From: Adiantum capillus-veneris
Lineage: Eukaryota > Streptophyta > Polypodiopsida > Polypodiales > Pteridaceae
NCBI GenBank assembly: GCA_014529385.2
Contig: CM043959.1
Span: 88,562,029 to 88,626,028 of the forward strand
Reading direction: 5' to 3'
Length of the DNA: 64,000 nucleotides
Shown: positions 1-11,079 of the stretch, one piece after another
How positions within the stretch are numbered: position 1 is the first letter of the stretch
Layout: the number at the start of each line of letters is the position of its first letter
Notes under the pieces: model-generated
What the model was told of the DNA's origin: nothing
Database searches by the model: none
What the model saw: only the letters and a program-made list of their open reading frames with translations
Position numbers and translations under genes: made by a program

Positions 1-2075
1 TTGCCAGTTTGCTGCATTTGTAGAAATCTGATATGGTTGTTTCTTTGACACCTCTTGAAGCACCTGTCAAACATGTTTGTGAAGGCTGCATTTTGGGTAA
101 GATGTAGCATTCAAAGTTTCCAACGGATGGTTCAGTTAGGGCCACATGCAGGTTGCAGCTTGTGCATAGTGATGTTTGTGGGCCCATGCAAACTCCTTCC
201 TTGGGCAATTACCTTTACTTTGTGACTTTCATTGATGATTACTCCCGACATGCATGGGTATTTCCGCTTAAAGTGAAGTCCGAAGTTTTTATGTGCTTTA
301 AACAATTTCTGGCTATGGCTGAAAATGTATCGAAATGTACTATGGGCACCCTCGTTCCGATCGAGGGGGGGGGGAGTATATGTCTCATGAATTTAATGCA
401 TTTTTTCTGGCTAATCGTGGGATAAAACGCCAATGTACAATGCCATATACGCCTCATCAAAATGGTGTTGTTGAGAGGAGCAATAGGTCTCTTACAGAAA
501 TGGCAAGATGTATGGTCAAGAGTCAAGCTTTACCACATTCATTTTGGCACGAGGCTGTCATGTTTGCCACTTATGTACTCAATAGGTGTCCTAGGAAAGT
601 GTTGCACTCTATGACTCCATATGAAGCATGGCATGATAGAAAGCCATCTATTGAGCACATGTGTGTTTTTGGCTGTTTGGCTTAATATGGCTTAGTGCCA
701 TAAGTGCAGTGCAGAAAATTGGATGATAAGGCTGTCAAATGTATTTTTGTTGGTTATAGTGCTGAAAGCAAAGGTTACAGGTTCTATCATACGAAAACAA
801 AGCGTATTTTGGTTTCACGCGATGTAGTGTTTGTGGAAGATTCTGTTCAACCCTTGCTGTCATGTCGTAGTGATAGTAATAGAGACAATAATGTAAGCTC
901 ACAGGACATTTATGACACTTTGTTGCCTCTTTTCAGTGGTGGAAGTTTGAATGTAAATTCCAATGAGGCAAATGTACAGCCTATGGGGGTTTCCGAAAAT
1001 CTCCTCATGCTTTATGAGAAAGCTGACACTCATTTGGTCAAACAAGGCTTTTGTAACAGTCCAACGGAAAGCACATTGTATGTAAAGCGTGAGGGTGATG
1101 TACTTCTCATTGTGGTTCTTTATGTCTATGATTTGCTGATCACTTTACCAAATGAGAGACATATTGCTGAATTTAAAGCTGATTCGAATGCTAGTTTCAA
1201 AATGAAAGATTTGGGGCTGTTACATCATTACTTGGGTATACAATTTAAGCAGTGTGATGGTGGTATTGCTTTGTGTCATAAAAGCTACATAGAGACATTG
1301 CTATGTAAGTTGGGACTTGAGGATTGCATACCTATCGCCACTCCCATGGAAATAGGTTTGTAATTGAGTCTTCATGATGCTAGTGATCCTGCAGATGTCA
1401 CTCTTTATCAAACTGCTATTGGATGCCTCATTTATGTATGCAACACGAGGCCGGATATTCAGTTTGCACTCTCACGGTCACCAGATTTATGCGTAGCCCA
1501 GAGTCTAAGCATTGGTAGGCTGTTAAGAGGATTTTGTGCTACCTTAGTGGCACTTTAGATCTTGGCTTGTTTTATCCCAAGGGGGGATCATTGCCGCCAG
1601 ACTTACATGCTTTTTCGGACTCAGATTGGGCTCGTTGTTTGACATGCGAGTGTCCACAAGTGATTTTTGTTTCATGCTTGGTAGTTCATGTATATCATGG
1701 TTGAGCAAGAAGCAACCTACTGTGGCCACTTCAAGTTGTGAGGCTAAGTACAAGGCAGTCTTCACAAGTACGGTTGAGTGTGTATGGCTCAAACCCCTTA
1801 TGGCTGATTTGGGTGTTGGACAGGACACTGCCAACACTATCTACACTGACAGTCAGAGCACATTGGCAGTTGCGAGGAACCCAGTTTTTCATGCTCGCAC
1901 AAAGCACATTGAGGTGCATTACCACTATATCGGGGAGAGGCTCTCAACAGGAGAGATCAACTTGGCGTATGTGCCGACACAGGACAACCTTGCAGATCTT
2001 TTCACAAAGGCATTGTCTTGTGAGAAGCTCGAAGCTTTCTGCAAAGCTTTGGGCTTACTCCCCTTTGTGCATTGA
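1..2075 (+). pseudogene. Copia (C1 copy a) pol remnant: integrase, partial RT, RNase H
   Basis: Broken Ty1/Copia polyprotein that enters the window inside the integrase zinc region. Seen in order: integrase core (HSDVCGPM near 165-190, a glycine-expanded SDRGGGEY near 357-385, NGVVERSN near 461-485), integrase C-terminal region (704-1000), late RT (1010-1360) and RNase H ending in ADLFTKAL (about 1995-2012). The first part of RT is missing: sequence jumps at about 1001 from the integrase tail to the late RT. The RT YVDD box reads YVYD, because codon 1127-1129 is TAT, so a catalytic aspartate is lost. Stops at 21, 683, 1361 and 1556 and several frameshifts break the frame. The better-kept copy at 9980-15653 serves as the comparison. 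The remnant cannot encode an active polyprotein. Confidence 0.93.
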
Positions 2076-2150
2076 TCATGTCCTCAAAGCATGGCACTTC
2101 TCTTTACTCATGTGCTAGCTCTCGTTCACCGCATCACTCTAGGGGGTATT

Positions 2151-2377
2151 TGTTATCATATATATGTGGTAGTAATGTGTGAGAACACACTAGGACCGCC
2201 GAGGCATTTTTTCCCTCCTTTGGAGGTTTTTTCCCCTATGCATTGTATACACGCCCATCACTCTAGGGCTATCTATATTTCCATTGCACACTAAGTAATA
2301 TCCTCTCAATTGTATGCCTTGAGCTTCCTTCATCTTCTCCAAGCTATGTGTGTTTCTCTGCAACCCTAATTCCAACA
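2151..2377 (+). repeat. 3' LTR of C1 copy a
   Basis: A 227-bp LTR that starts TGTTATCATA and ends TTCCAACA, preceded by a purine tract (AGGGGGTA, 2141-2148) that serves as the polypurine tract. It aligns along its whole length with the LTRs at 9980, 10574 and 15427. The matching 5' LTR lies outside the window. The sequence after it (TTAAC...) would be one half of the target duplication. Confidence 0.9.
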
Positions 2378-2554
2378 TTAACAAAGAAGATGCTAGAGAA
2401 TCCATCTTTTGCTCTATTAGAGAAGGCCAAATCTATGAGATAATTTAATACATTTATGAGACCATATTCTCCTACTAAAGGGATATTTTCATAGCATTGA
2501 GTAATATTTGCTGTATAAACCGAATAAATGGCAGAAGGTAGGTTTAAAAGGACT

Positions 2555-3560
2555 TCAGACGAGTTGCCAACTATCCGCTTGAATGTCTACTCTTGAGAAG
2601 CGTCTGACATCTTTTCTTTTAATAGCACATATGTTTTTGAGTTCGTCACTTATCAAATTAAGTCCTTCCGTGACATGTTTTGTTATCTTTGAAAAAAGGC
2701 AAGTGGAAGAATCTGATATCCAACGAAATTTACCTTTGTGACTTTTAAAAGTTGGGAACAGGATGGGAAGCTTGGTAATTTCTTCTTGAAATCCTACTTC
2801 AATCATACTTTTACATGTTCTCTGGACAATAGTATCCAGGTCTTCTGCAATGTAACAAAATTTAGTACCTCTCAGTCGGTTTTCAGTTGCTTCAAAGGCA
2901 AGCTTTTTGCAGATGATAGATGTTGTGCTAGATGCTTTATCTAAACCCACAATGAACCGTTTCGTCTTAAGTTTTCAAAAGGTTAAGGAAAGTTCACCAA
3001 TGAGCCAAGTCATGTGGGAGTTGTGAAACTAGACTAGAAAAAATAGCCATCAATGTTTCTTCCAATTCTTGTTGAATTGATAACTCCAATTGGAGTTTAC
3101 TGACCAAGTCAGCTAGACATTAAGTAAGAGCTTTTAAAGCAATATGAGGATTAAGTGGTTGAGAAGGAATGTGATTGAGCCCTTTTGAAAGGAGGCGTCT
3201 TACAGAGTTATTCTCAATATTAGAGAGATCGGTGGTACAAACATGCCTTCCTTCATTGCCAAATTCAATTGTAAACTCATTCCATAAGTGACAATCACAT
3301 GACAAGGGCTTTCCTTTCCTAAGAAACTCATTAGAGTATACCAGATGTAGTATAGAATTAGTAAATCTCCACTCGATCCTAACTTGGCTTAGTAGATCCA
3401 AATTACCAAATGTAGAGAGAAAGCATTTGTTAAAAATAAAACGAGGTGAAAAGAATTCTAAAATTTTGTTGGCAAAGATGCAATGAACAAAAACTCCATG
3501 CCCACTGTCCTCGTTAGATATAAGATGCATCCTGCCAACCTGATTACATAGTACCTGCAT
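2555..3560 (-). pseudogene. Reverse-transcriptase-like remnant (Penelope-like type, N-terminal and RT0-RT2 region)
   Basis: Reading from 3560 down to 2555, fragments carry a CDCH-like pair, a block resembling 'HVCTTDLSNIENNSVRRLL' followed by 'SKGLNH', a stretch with GLDKASST and IICKK, and the block 'LPILFPTFKSHKGKFRWIS' near 2735-2790. From memory of the family, the order (T-DL-II-N, DKA-N, then P-HK---R-I) matches the region before the catalytic palm in Penelope-like or related reverse transcriptases. The palm with its YADD box is not present; the Copia LTR lies at the downstream side (2377). Stops and frame changes separate the fragments. Family assignment is inference; the ordered motifs are what is seen. 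Confidence 0.5.
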
Positions 3561-4833
3561 TTACAAATCCAAAAATTGTTTAACAGGATACCCTCTGCCT
3601 CTCCCTCTAATCATGCTTCTTGCTTTTCCTGTCCCTCCATAAGAGTGAGCAGTAGAGGAGGTTGGAGTCAAAAAGGATGTGTACGAAGAAGTGGGGGATA
3701 TAAGAGAGTTGGGTCTTTTAAAAGTAGGGGAATCATCAGCATCCGTATTAGGATGTAGCAAGCCTAGGAGAGTTTTAATACTAAGGTAGTTACCATAAGT
3801 AGTCAAAAGAAGCCCAAGTTTTTTTGCAGCCAGTTCTTTGAGAAGAGAAAGCATAAGGGAGCGAAACTGAACAAAAACCATCTAAGCTAACACAAGTTCC
3901 TTGGCCTGGCCTCCTAGCCAAGAGCAGAAAAGGGAGAGGTAGTGAGTTGAAGGAGTGCCCAAGAAACATGAGATCCAAGTTGTTGAGGGCATACCATATA
4001 GCATGATCAAACCAAATAATGCTACATTCACAAGAAGCATTAGGGTCAAGAAATCGATAAGAATTTGACATACGGCTTGTAAATGTTCCAAATAGACTCA
4101 ATGTAGTACTCAAAATTACTTTTGGAAAACTCCATCAATCCCTTTGTATGCACATCAAGAGATTGGAAACCCCTTAATACTTTGAGTCGTGCTTCTGCAA
4201 TTGAAGATGCTTGAAGCTTGGCTAGAAAGACCCATGTCTCAATAGAGATGGGAGCTAAAAAGCCTTTGTTGGGTAGGGCCCAAAGTTGATGGTCCACACC
4301 AAGTGATTTAATTTCAGATTGTTTGAAAAGCAAGAAGGGAAAAAGCCGAGAAACTTTAGGTACCATCTCCATTAGCGAGGTTTCACTGAGAGAACACGTC
4401 TCTTTTTGAAAAGCTTTGACACCATCTCGGGCCAAGGGGTCTCTGCAAATTAGATTGTTGTGGATAATGTTTGTACCAAAATGAATGGCACTAAAACAAA
4501 CCCAGGGGTAAGACCACATGGTTTGCATAAGTAATTGTTCTATTAAGCACCTTCAGAAGAGAATTTAGCTAACTCTTCTTTGTGGGAAAATGTCATAGAA
4601 GGAACATCCTCTATGAATTCAGAGAGATCTGCAACCCCTTCTTTACATTTGTTGACGAGTTGGGTGAGGGTATGGACACACTTATCAAATGACATGGTTT
4701 GAATCAAGCAATTGGCTAGATCAATAGAATCTCCTACTATTAAAGCATATGCCAAAGGGTCATGAATGCATCTAAGTACTTGAAGCCAAGATTTAGAAAG
4801 AGCCTCTGTAGAAAGCTCTAATCCTTGAGACAT
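3561..4833 (-). other. Coding-like stretches upstream of the RT-like remnant, function unknown
   Basis: Three open stretches on the same strand as the RT-like remnant: 4543-4833 (ends KFSSEGA), 4046-4528 and 3561-3881 (ends RGRGRGYPVKQFLDL). The first is preceded at about 4838 by an ATGTAG acceptor-like site, and the second has a TTTGCAG acceptor-like site near 4445. I do not recognise a domain in any of them. They could be N-terminal exons of the RT-like gene, or exons of the gene that starts at 6918. Reading phases of the possible splice sites between 4543 and 4445 do not join cleanly, so either the exon model is wrong or the gene is decayed. Confidence 0.35.
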
Positions 4834-5565
4834 TACTAAGATCTACATGGTCAAAAGAAATTGTTAAATAATAGACATATATGACTAAAGGTAGGAACTG
4901 GTAGCTTCTTCAACCTTCAACCGGCCAGGAGCACCTATAAGGGCCATGTGAAGATAGCCCCATCCCTCAGGCAATAGTCCCAAGAATAAATATCTAGGAC
5001 AAAAACCTAGGGATACAATATAGTAACTAGGTATTTGAATAGTATCATTACTACCCTTGGTGTTAGGGGTCTGTGTGTTCCAGTAACAATATAGCATAAA
5101 TACCAAAGAATTCTTTCAAATTACAAAAGAATCTAGAAACTATGTCAGTGAAAAGGTGGTATAATTCCCATTCATAGTACAGAACGGACTTTATACATAA
5201 GTACAAGAAGAGTTAAGAGCCTAAAGCTATATGAATCCACTATCTTCAATCCAAGTAACTTTGAAAACCATAGTTGAGAAGGTAACCCTCACCTGCACCC
5301 GTGGAAACAAAACAACTTTCAGTTAGCATTGGCATCGTACGCAAGTGATGCATGGGTATCCCACATGTTATAGATGTCGCCCAACTAAATTTCTTTCAAA
5401 GATAATAAGAAATAAGAAAGTCAAAGCTACTCACCTATTCAAACATGGTTTCATTTATAGGAAAAAAAGACCCTTTGCAGCTTCTTTTTCTTTGCAAGCT
5501 CTCATGAGATACGTCCAGAGACGAGTTTTATGGGGCAATTTAGCCTTGAAGTGGGCCACATATAC

Positions 5566-6918
5566 CTGTTTCTTGATTAAATATAGTTTGGCATTAATTG
5601 TGGCTATTTGTTCAGGGTCAGTGATAGTGCTCATACGTGCAAATCTATACTTTGGACTCACCTATAACATAAAATGTTGTTAGTAAGTAATTTATACCCC
5701 TTCTTAGACAAACCATATGTAAGGTACTAAGTATAAGTGGTACACCCCTATACAACATATAGAAGGAATATGTCAAGGTGCCATATTTCTTCCAAACAAA
5801 AGGAAGCTACCCTATGAGACCTATCTACCATTCATCAATACTCTCAATCATATTCGACCAGAATCACTATAACCGTGTCTCTCAACCAAATATTTAAACC
5901 ATGTACATCCACATTGAGCAGGGATCACAAACCTAAGCTGGCTCCAACCTTACCTGAGAAATAATAGTAAGATCAGTACCAATCGAGCAACCCAAGCTAT
6001 GTATGGTAAAGTAGCACATTTCAAACTCCCAATATTCATCCAATCAAGTCGTTGATTGAGCAAGATTAGAAGGCCTAGCACCGGTCTCAGATGCTCACAT
6101 CATGTACAGCCAAGTGAGCAAAATTTTCCAAGGAAGCATAATACTTAGACGGTATAGAATTGAATTGGGCCTGAATTGAGCACTAGTAGTAAGCATTATA
6201 TCCAAGCCAGAATTACCCAAAATAAGAATACCTGCTGTGGTAATTCAAACAAATATACCAGGTCTTGGTTTTTACCCATCAGTAGGTTAACTATATCATA
6301 TAGGTTCTTTCATCAAGTATTTAAAAGGACATCAATCAACATAATTTAACCTAAACAAAGATAACAATCAACCAGTATTGCAAGAGGATTCATTTTATAC
6401 AATGATTGTTTAAAAAACTATTACCCTATGACCGGTTCATACCAAATCCACGCCCTTTGTTTTATACCTAGCAGGTAGGTCAGCTTTACCATATATGAAC
6501 CTTCACCAAGTTAAAAGACAACCTTTAAGCTTTTTAAGCTCCATACCTCCTGTATTGTAGGAGGCTACTCTCCTTCCATATTAGAACAATCTGAGCTAAA
6601 GATAGGATTGTTTTTATGCATCAACACAAAACACCAACATTTTGAAAGGCATTCACAACCAAGGCCGCGGATACATGTATATTGTTCCCCTCCTTTTGAT
6701 TTATCAATAAAAGGAAAGCATTTCCTAAAGGCATCTAAACCAACCGTGCCATAGCCAAAAGGGCTCAGTAGAAGTCACATTACAGTACATAAATGAGAAT
6801 AGTACCAACACATCAAGTGTATCACACCACACCATTTGGACAGTAGTCCATAGCTTACTTGAGATGGAGTCGGAGTGGCCAGCTCTACAATAGCATGCTT
6901 ATCCTTGCCTTTAGCCAT
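5566..6918 (-). CDS. Two 5' exons of an unrecognised intron-containing gene
   Basis: Exon 1 is 6918-6859: an ATG followed by 20 codons (MAKGKDKHAIVELATPTPSQ) ending at a GTAAGC donor. Exon 2 is 5661-5566: a TATAG acceptor, 32 codons beginning VSPKYRFARM and ending LIKKQ, and a CAG/GTATAT donor. Both exons are whole numbers of codons and join in phase 0, giving 52 uninterrupted residues, which is unusual for this decayed region. I do not recognise the protein; the start is basic and polar, without a signal peptide or membrane segment. Later exons were not identified with confidence, though coding-like stretches on the same strand follow at 4833 and 4528. If exon 2 is not spliced at 5566 the frame stays open to 5455. 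Confidence 0.42.
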
Positions 6919-6929
6919 ATAGTCGATTA

Positions 6930-7740
6930 ATAAACCTTACACCCTTGACGGTATAAACCCTCACAATCTCAAAGAACATAAGTACCCACACGCTCACATA
7001 GTACCAATGCTAAGTGAGCAAAACCGATCACCTTTATAGTGTTGGGAGTGAGAGGCCACTTCCCCTTTCCAGCAGTGTGGCACGCCATCTTAAAGAGGCA
7101 TAGTAGCACCACACATTCCTTCTTAGTAGTGAGGCGGGCCCGATTTTGCAGCGTCCTTATCTCACATAGAGAATGGGTGAGGGGAGATAGAGCGATAAAG
7201 AGAGGGAGGCTAGAGAGAAGGGGAAGAAGATGGTATTAGAACGCGTAGTGTCGCAGACTGCACTGTCCATTGAGGTTTTATCACAGAAGAAGGCAAAAAA
7301 ATGACAGAGCGCAGCCGCCCATAGCTCTTTAGTTAGCAACTAATAGCTAGGTTTTTATTTAAGGCAACTATCAACTTATCACCTACTGAATGTACTTCAA
7401 TTAATAACCCAAGGCTCCGTAAGCCAAATAGTCCCCCGGTTAAAAATCCCACAAGGTTATTAACTCACCATTCCTAGTAATGTGTGTGTGTATGTGTGTA
7501 TTTAATATAATGTAAACTTCTTTGAATGTGAACCACCAAACTTTCACTCTACCACATGGATGGTGTTCATTTGTTAGGGTTTTTTTAATGTGTTTATATA
7601 TATATATTCAAACATGATACAAATCATACATTTTCTACTTTCAAAGCACTTTATAGAAATGAGAGGTTTCATAGGGAGGTTTAGAATCAACAACCATAAT
7701 ACCACATTATTATTTTGAGACATGCCAAGAGAACACTTCT
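6930..7740. other. No gene seen; upstream side of the 6918 gene
   Basis: Nothing coding was found. The stretch 7040-7340 is richer in G and C than its surroundings and would be 5' flank or leader if the - strand gene at 6918 is real. 7480-7620 is A/T-rich with short TG and TA runs. Confidence 0.4.
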
Positions 7741-7920
7741 AAGTAGTAGTCCATCTTCTAGAAAGATAAACACTTAAGAAATGTAACAATGTACTACATG
7801 AGCATACATCACATATGCTCAATTAAGGTAAAGTAGTAGTCCATCTTCTAGAAAGATGAACACTTAAGAAATGTAACAATGTACTACATGAGCGTACATC
7901 ACATATGCTCAATTAAGGTA
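7741..7920 (+). repeat. Tandem duplication, 2 x 90 bp
   Basis: Units 7741-7830 and 7831-7920 are nearly identical (two A/G differences seen) and both begin AAGTAGTAGTCCATCTTC. No coding content. This is a simple, recent tandem duplication just before the satellite array. Confidence 0.95.
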
Positions 7921-7959
7921 TGTATATTCTTGACTGTTTTGAATGCAAAGGAGAAAAGA

Positions 7960-9979
7960 TGTTTATTAAGATGTGAGGACAGCAAGGGATATGTGGAGGC
8001 TATGGACCCTTGCTAACAACTATCTTTCTTTGTCCTCATTTCATCTTTTTGCTACCTATTCTGACATGGTATCCAAATTCTTGGTGTTTTGATGGCCTTG
8101 GATGCTCGAGTGTATGCTGATTTGGTTTCTGTTTTGGACTTGATATAGAAAAAAGACTCTTGATGTTTTTATTCCTATGTTTTCTATAGTTGAGGGATGA
8201 TTGGGTATGTGGAGGCTATAGATATTCACTTACAACTTACATGTCTTTAACCCTTTCTTACCTTGAACTCTCTTTATAGAGGGGAATGTGGTGGATGTAG
8301 GATGTGGAGCACTATTCTGGAGTGATGGCTGAGGATCCTCTCAAAGTTGAGCCAAATTGGAGTCCATGTATTCAATAGATCAAAAGCCTTTTTTTGACTT
8401 CATTGCATCTTCTATTACCTATTTTGACATGGCATCACAACCTAGGGTGCCTCATTAGCCTTGGATGCTTGCATGTTGGCTGATTTACTACCATTTTAGA
8501 CTTGATTCAGAGAGTAGAAGTTTTCTATAATTTTTTCCCATGTTTACTCTAATTTGGGACTGATTTTGATATGTGGAGGCTACGGACCCTAGCTTCTAGT
8601 TTCCCTATCTTTTACCCTTGTTTACCTTGACCTCTCTTTACAAAGGGGAACCTCATGGAGGATTCAAAGGATCCTCTCAAAGTTGAGCCAGATTGGAGTC
8701 GAGGTGTTTGTTGAATTGGAATCCTTTCCTAATCTTCATTGAATCTTTTGCTACCTATTCTAACATGGTATACAATTCCTTGGTGTCTCAATGGCCTTGG
8801 GTGCTCAAGTGTAGGCTGATTTGGTGCCATTTTGGACTTGTTTGAGAGCTTGTTGTTTTCTTTTTTATGTTTTCTCCAATTTGGGGTTGATTTGGGTATC
8901 TAGAGGCTATGGACCCTCACTTATGACTTTTGAATATATTTTATCCTTGTTTACTCCAATCTCTCTTTACAGTGGGGAACCTCTTGGAGGATTTATGATG
9001 TGAAGCAATGTTGTCAAGTGCTAGAGATCCTTTCAAAGCTGAGTCAAATTGGAGTGGACGTGTTCACTAGATCAAAAGCCTTTTTCTTTGTCTTCATTGC
9101 ATCTTTTTCTCCCTATTCTGACATGGTATCACAACCCTTGGTATGTCGACAATATTGGACGCTCAAGTGTTGGTTGATGTGGTGCCATTTTGGACTTTCT
9201 TTAGAGAGAACAAGCTTACTGCATTTTGCCCGATGTTTCCTCCAATTTGGGGCTAAGTTGGATAGGTGGAGGATGTGGACCCTCTCTTAGGACTTCCTAA
9301 CCTTTTACCCTTATTTACCTTGATGTCTCTTTACAGAGGGGAACCTCATGGAGGATTGTGAAGAATTGTTTTTGAGTGCTAGAGGATCCTCCTAAACATG
9401 AGCTAAGTCCAGGTCTTTGCGAAATTGGAAGCCTTTCTTTGTCTTCATTGCATCTTTTGCTGCCTATTTTGGCATGGTATCCAAGTCCTTCATATTTGGA
9501 TAGCCTTTGATCGTTGAGTGTATGGACCCTCATGAACTCCATATTGTTTATCCTTTTTTACCCCGTCATCTCTTTATAGAAGGATGCTAGAGTTTCCTCT
9601 CAAAGTTGAGTCAAATTTGGGTCGAGGTGTTGACTAAATTGGAAGCCTCTATTTGTCTTCATTCCATCTTTCATTGCCTATTTTGACATGATATAATAAC
9701 CCTTGGTGTCCTGATAGCCTTGGAAACTTGAGTGTTGGCTCATTTGGTATCGTTTTAGAGTTGATTTAGAGAGAAGGAGATTGCTTGTTGTTTTCTTCAT
9801 GATGTTTTTTCCAATTCATGGTTGATTTGAATATATGGAGGATTTGGAGCCTCACTTATGACGTCCCCTTATTTTATCCTTATTTACCCAACCGCTCTTG
9901 AGGGGAACTTCATGGAGGATTTAAGATATGGAGCACTATTCTCGAGCTAGAGGATCCTCTTGAAGCTGAGCCAAATAAG
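7960..9979 (+). repeat. Satellite array, units of about 330-365 bp (left part)
   Basis: A sentence-like block recurs: GACATGGTATC..., CTTGGTGTC, GCCTTGGATGCTC, TTTTGGACTTGATT, GTGGAGGCTATGGACC, CTCTCTTTACAGAGG, GAGGATCCTCTCAAAG, GAGCCAAATTGGAGTC. The landmark 'GGAGGCTATGGACC' or its variants falls near 8001, 8221, 8581, 8908, 9274, 9523 and 9845, so full units are about 330-365 bp and two are shortened. Units differ by many substitutions, so the array is old. Short open frames inside it (for example 8821-9290) are by-products. The array is interrupted by the Copia element at 9980 and resumes at 15659. Confidence 0.85.
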
Positions 9980-10206
9980 TGTTACCATATACATGTGGTA
10001 GTGATGTGTGTGAACCCACTAGGATCGCCGGGGCATTTTTTCCCTCTTTAGGAGGTTTTTTCCCCCGTGCATTGGATATACGCCCATCACTCTAGTGCTA
10101 TCTATTTTTCCATAGCACACTAAGTAACACACTCTCTATTGTGTGCCTTGAGCTTCCTTCGTCTTCTCCAAGCTGTGTGTGTTTCTGTGCAACCCTAATT
10201 CCAACA
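9980..10206 (+). repeat. 5' LTR, outer copy (C1 copy b)
   Basis: 227 bp, TGTTACC...CCAACA, preceded by ATAAG. By eye it differs from the 3' LTR at about seven positions. Confidence 0.95.
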
Positions 10207-10208
10207 AT

Positions 10209-10220
10209 TGGTATCAGAGC
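10209..10220 (+). other. Primer-binding site (initiator Met tRNA type), outer copy
   Basis: TGGTATCAGAGC begins two bases after the LTR, the usual site for priming by the 3' end of initiator methionine tRNA in plant Copia elements. Confidence 0.88.
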
Positions 10221-10573
10221 AGGTCACGTCCTCCCGGGCTTAGTCGCCAGCTGCTCCAGCATGGGCCTGCTCACTTTCTCCGATTTCAGTGAGCCTTGGT
10301 GTCCTGATAGCTTTGGAAACTTGAGTGTTGGCTCATTTGGTGTCGTTTTAGACTTGATTTAGAGAGAAGGAGCTTGCTTGTTGTTTTCTTCATGATGTTT
10401 TTTCCAATTCATGGTTGATTTGAATATATGGAGGATTTGGAGCCTCACTTATGACGTCCCCTTATTTTATCCTTATTTACCCCAACCGCTCTTGAGGGGA
10501 ACTTCATGGAGGATTTAAGATATGGAGCACTATTCTCGAGCTAGAGGATCCTCTTGAAGTTGAGCCAAATAAG

Positions 10574-10800
10574 TGTTACCATATACATGTGGTAGTGATG
10601 TGTGTGAACACACTAGGACCGTCGGGGCATTTTTTCCCTCTTTAGGAGGTTTTTTCCCCCGTGCATTGGATATACGCCCATCACTCTAGGGCTATCTATT
10701 TTTCCATAGCACACTAAGTAACACACTCTCAATTGTGTGCCTTGAGCTTCCTTCGTCTTCTCCAAGCTGTGTGTGTTTCCATGCAACCCTAATTCCAACA
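10574..10800 (+). repeat. 5' LTR, inner copy (C1 copy b)
   Basis: 227 bp and again preceded by ATAAG (10569-10573), because the target duplication was copied with the flank. It differs from the 3' LTR and from the outer copy by about seven positions each. Confidence 0.95.
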
Positions 10801-10802
10801 AT

Positions 10803-10814
10803 TGGTATCAGAGC
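10803..10814 (+). other. Primer-binding site, inner copy
   Basis: TGGTATCAGAGC directly after the inner LTR. The untranslated leader runs from here to the gag start at 11080. Confidence 0.88.
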
Positions 10815-11079
10815 AGGTCACGTCCTCACAGGCTTAGTCGCCAGCTGCTCCAACACGGGCCTGCTCAGAATTTTGATTTGTGGTCATTTCGGCCTTCGTT
10901 TCCACTACAGGCAGTATTGCACATGCTATTTTGTCATTTTGTGTAAAATTTCTGTCAGTGCCGTTTTCTGCATTACAGGTGCCTTATAGTCTTCTATGGT
11001 TTGTGCTATATAGCACAGGTTGTTCCCGCTCCGTTTCTCCTATTTTTGGGCAGTTTTCACATCAGGTGCAACATTTACC

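Larger units (their letters stand above)
9701..10820 (+). repeat. Tandem duplication of about 594 bp including flank, 5' LTR and primer-binding site
   Basis: Satellite flank plus LTR plus primer-binding site occurs at 9701-10293 and again from 10294. LTR starts 9980 and 10574 are 594 bp apart, and flank landmarks (CCTTGGTGTCCTGATAG) are 593 bp apart with one indel. The junction near 10288-10300 reads from the Copia leader straight into satellite sequence at a shared CTTGGTG. This is the signature of a microhomology-mediated tandem duplication made after the element had inserted. Confidence 0.9.

Noticed and set aside
7741-7920. CRISPR-like array
   Set aside because: Only two direct units with no spacers; a simple tandem duplication in eukaryotic DNA.
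8821-9290. Two adjacent + strand open frames
   Set aside because: They lie inside satellite units, differ between units and show no motif.
9980-10800. Interpretation as two separate Copia insertions
   Set aside because: The flank and target duplication are copied with the LTR and the offset is constant, which fits a tandem duplication and not two insertions.
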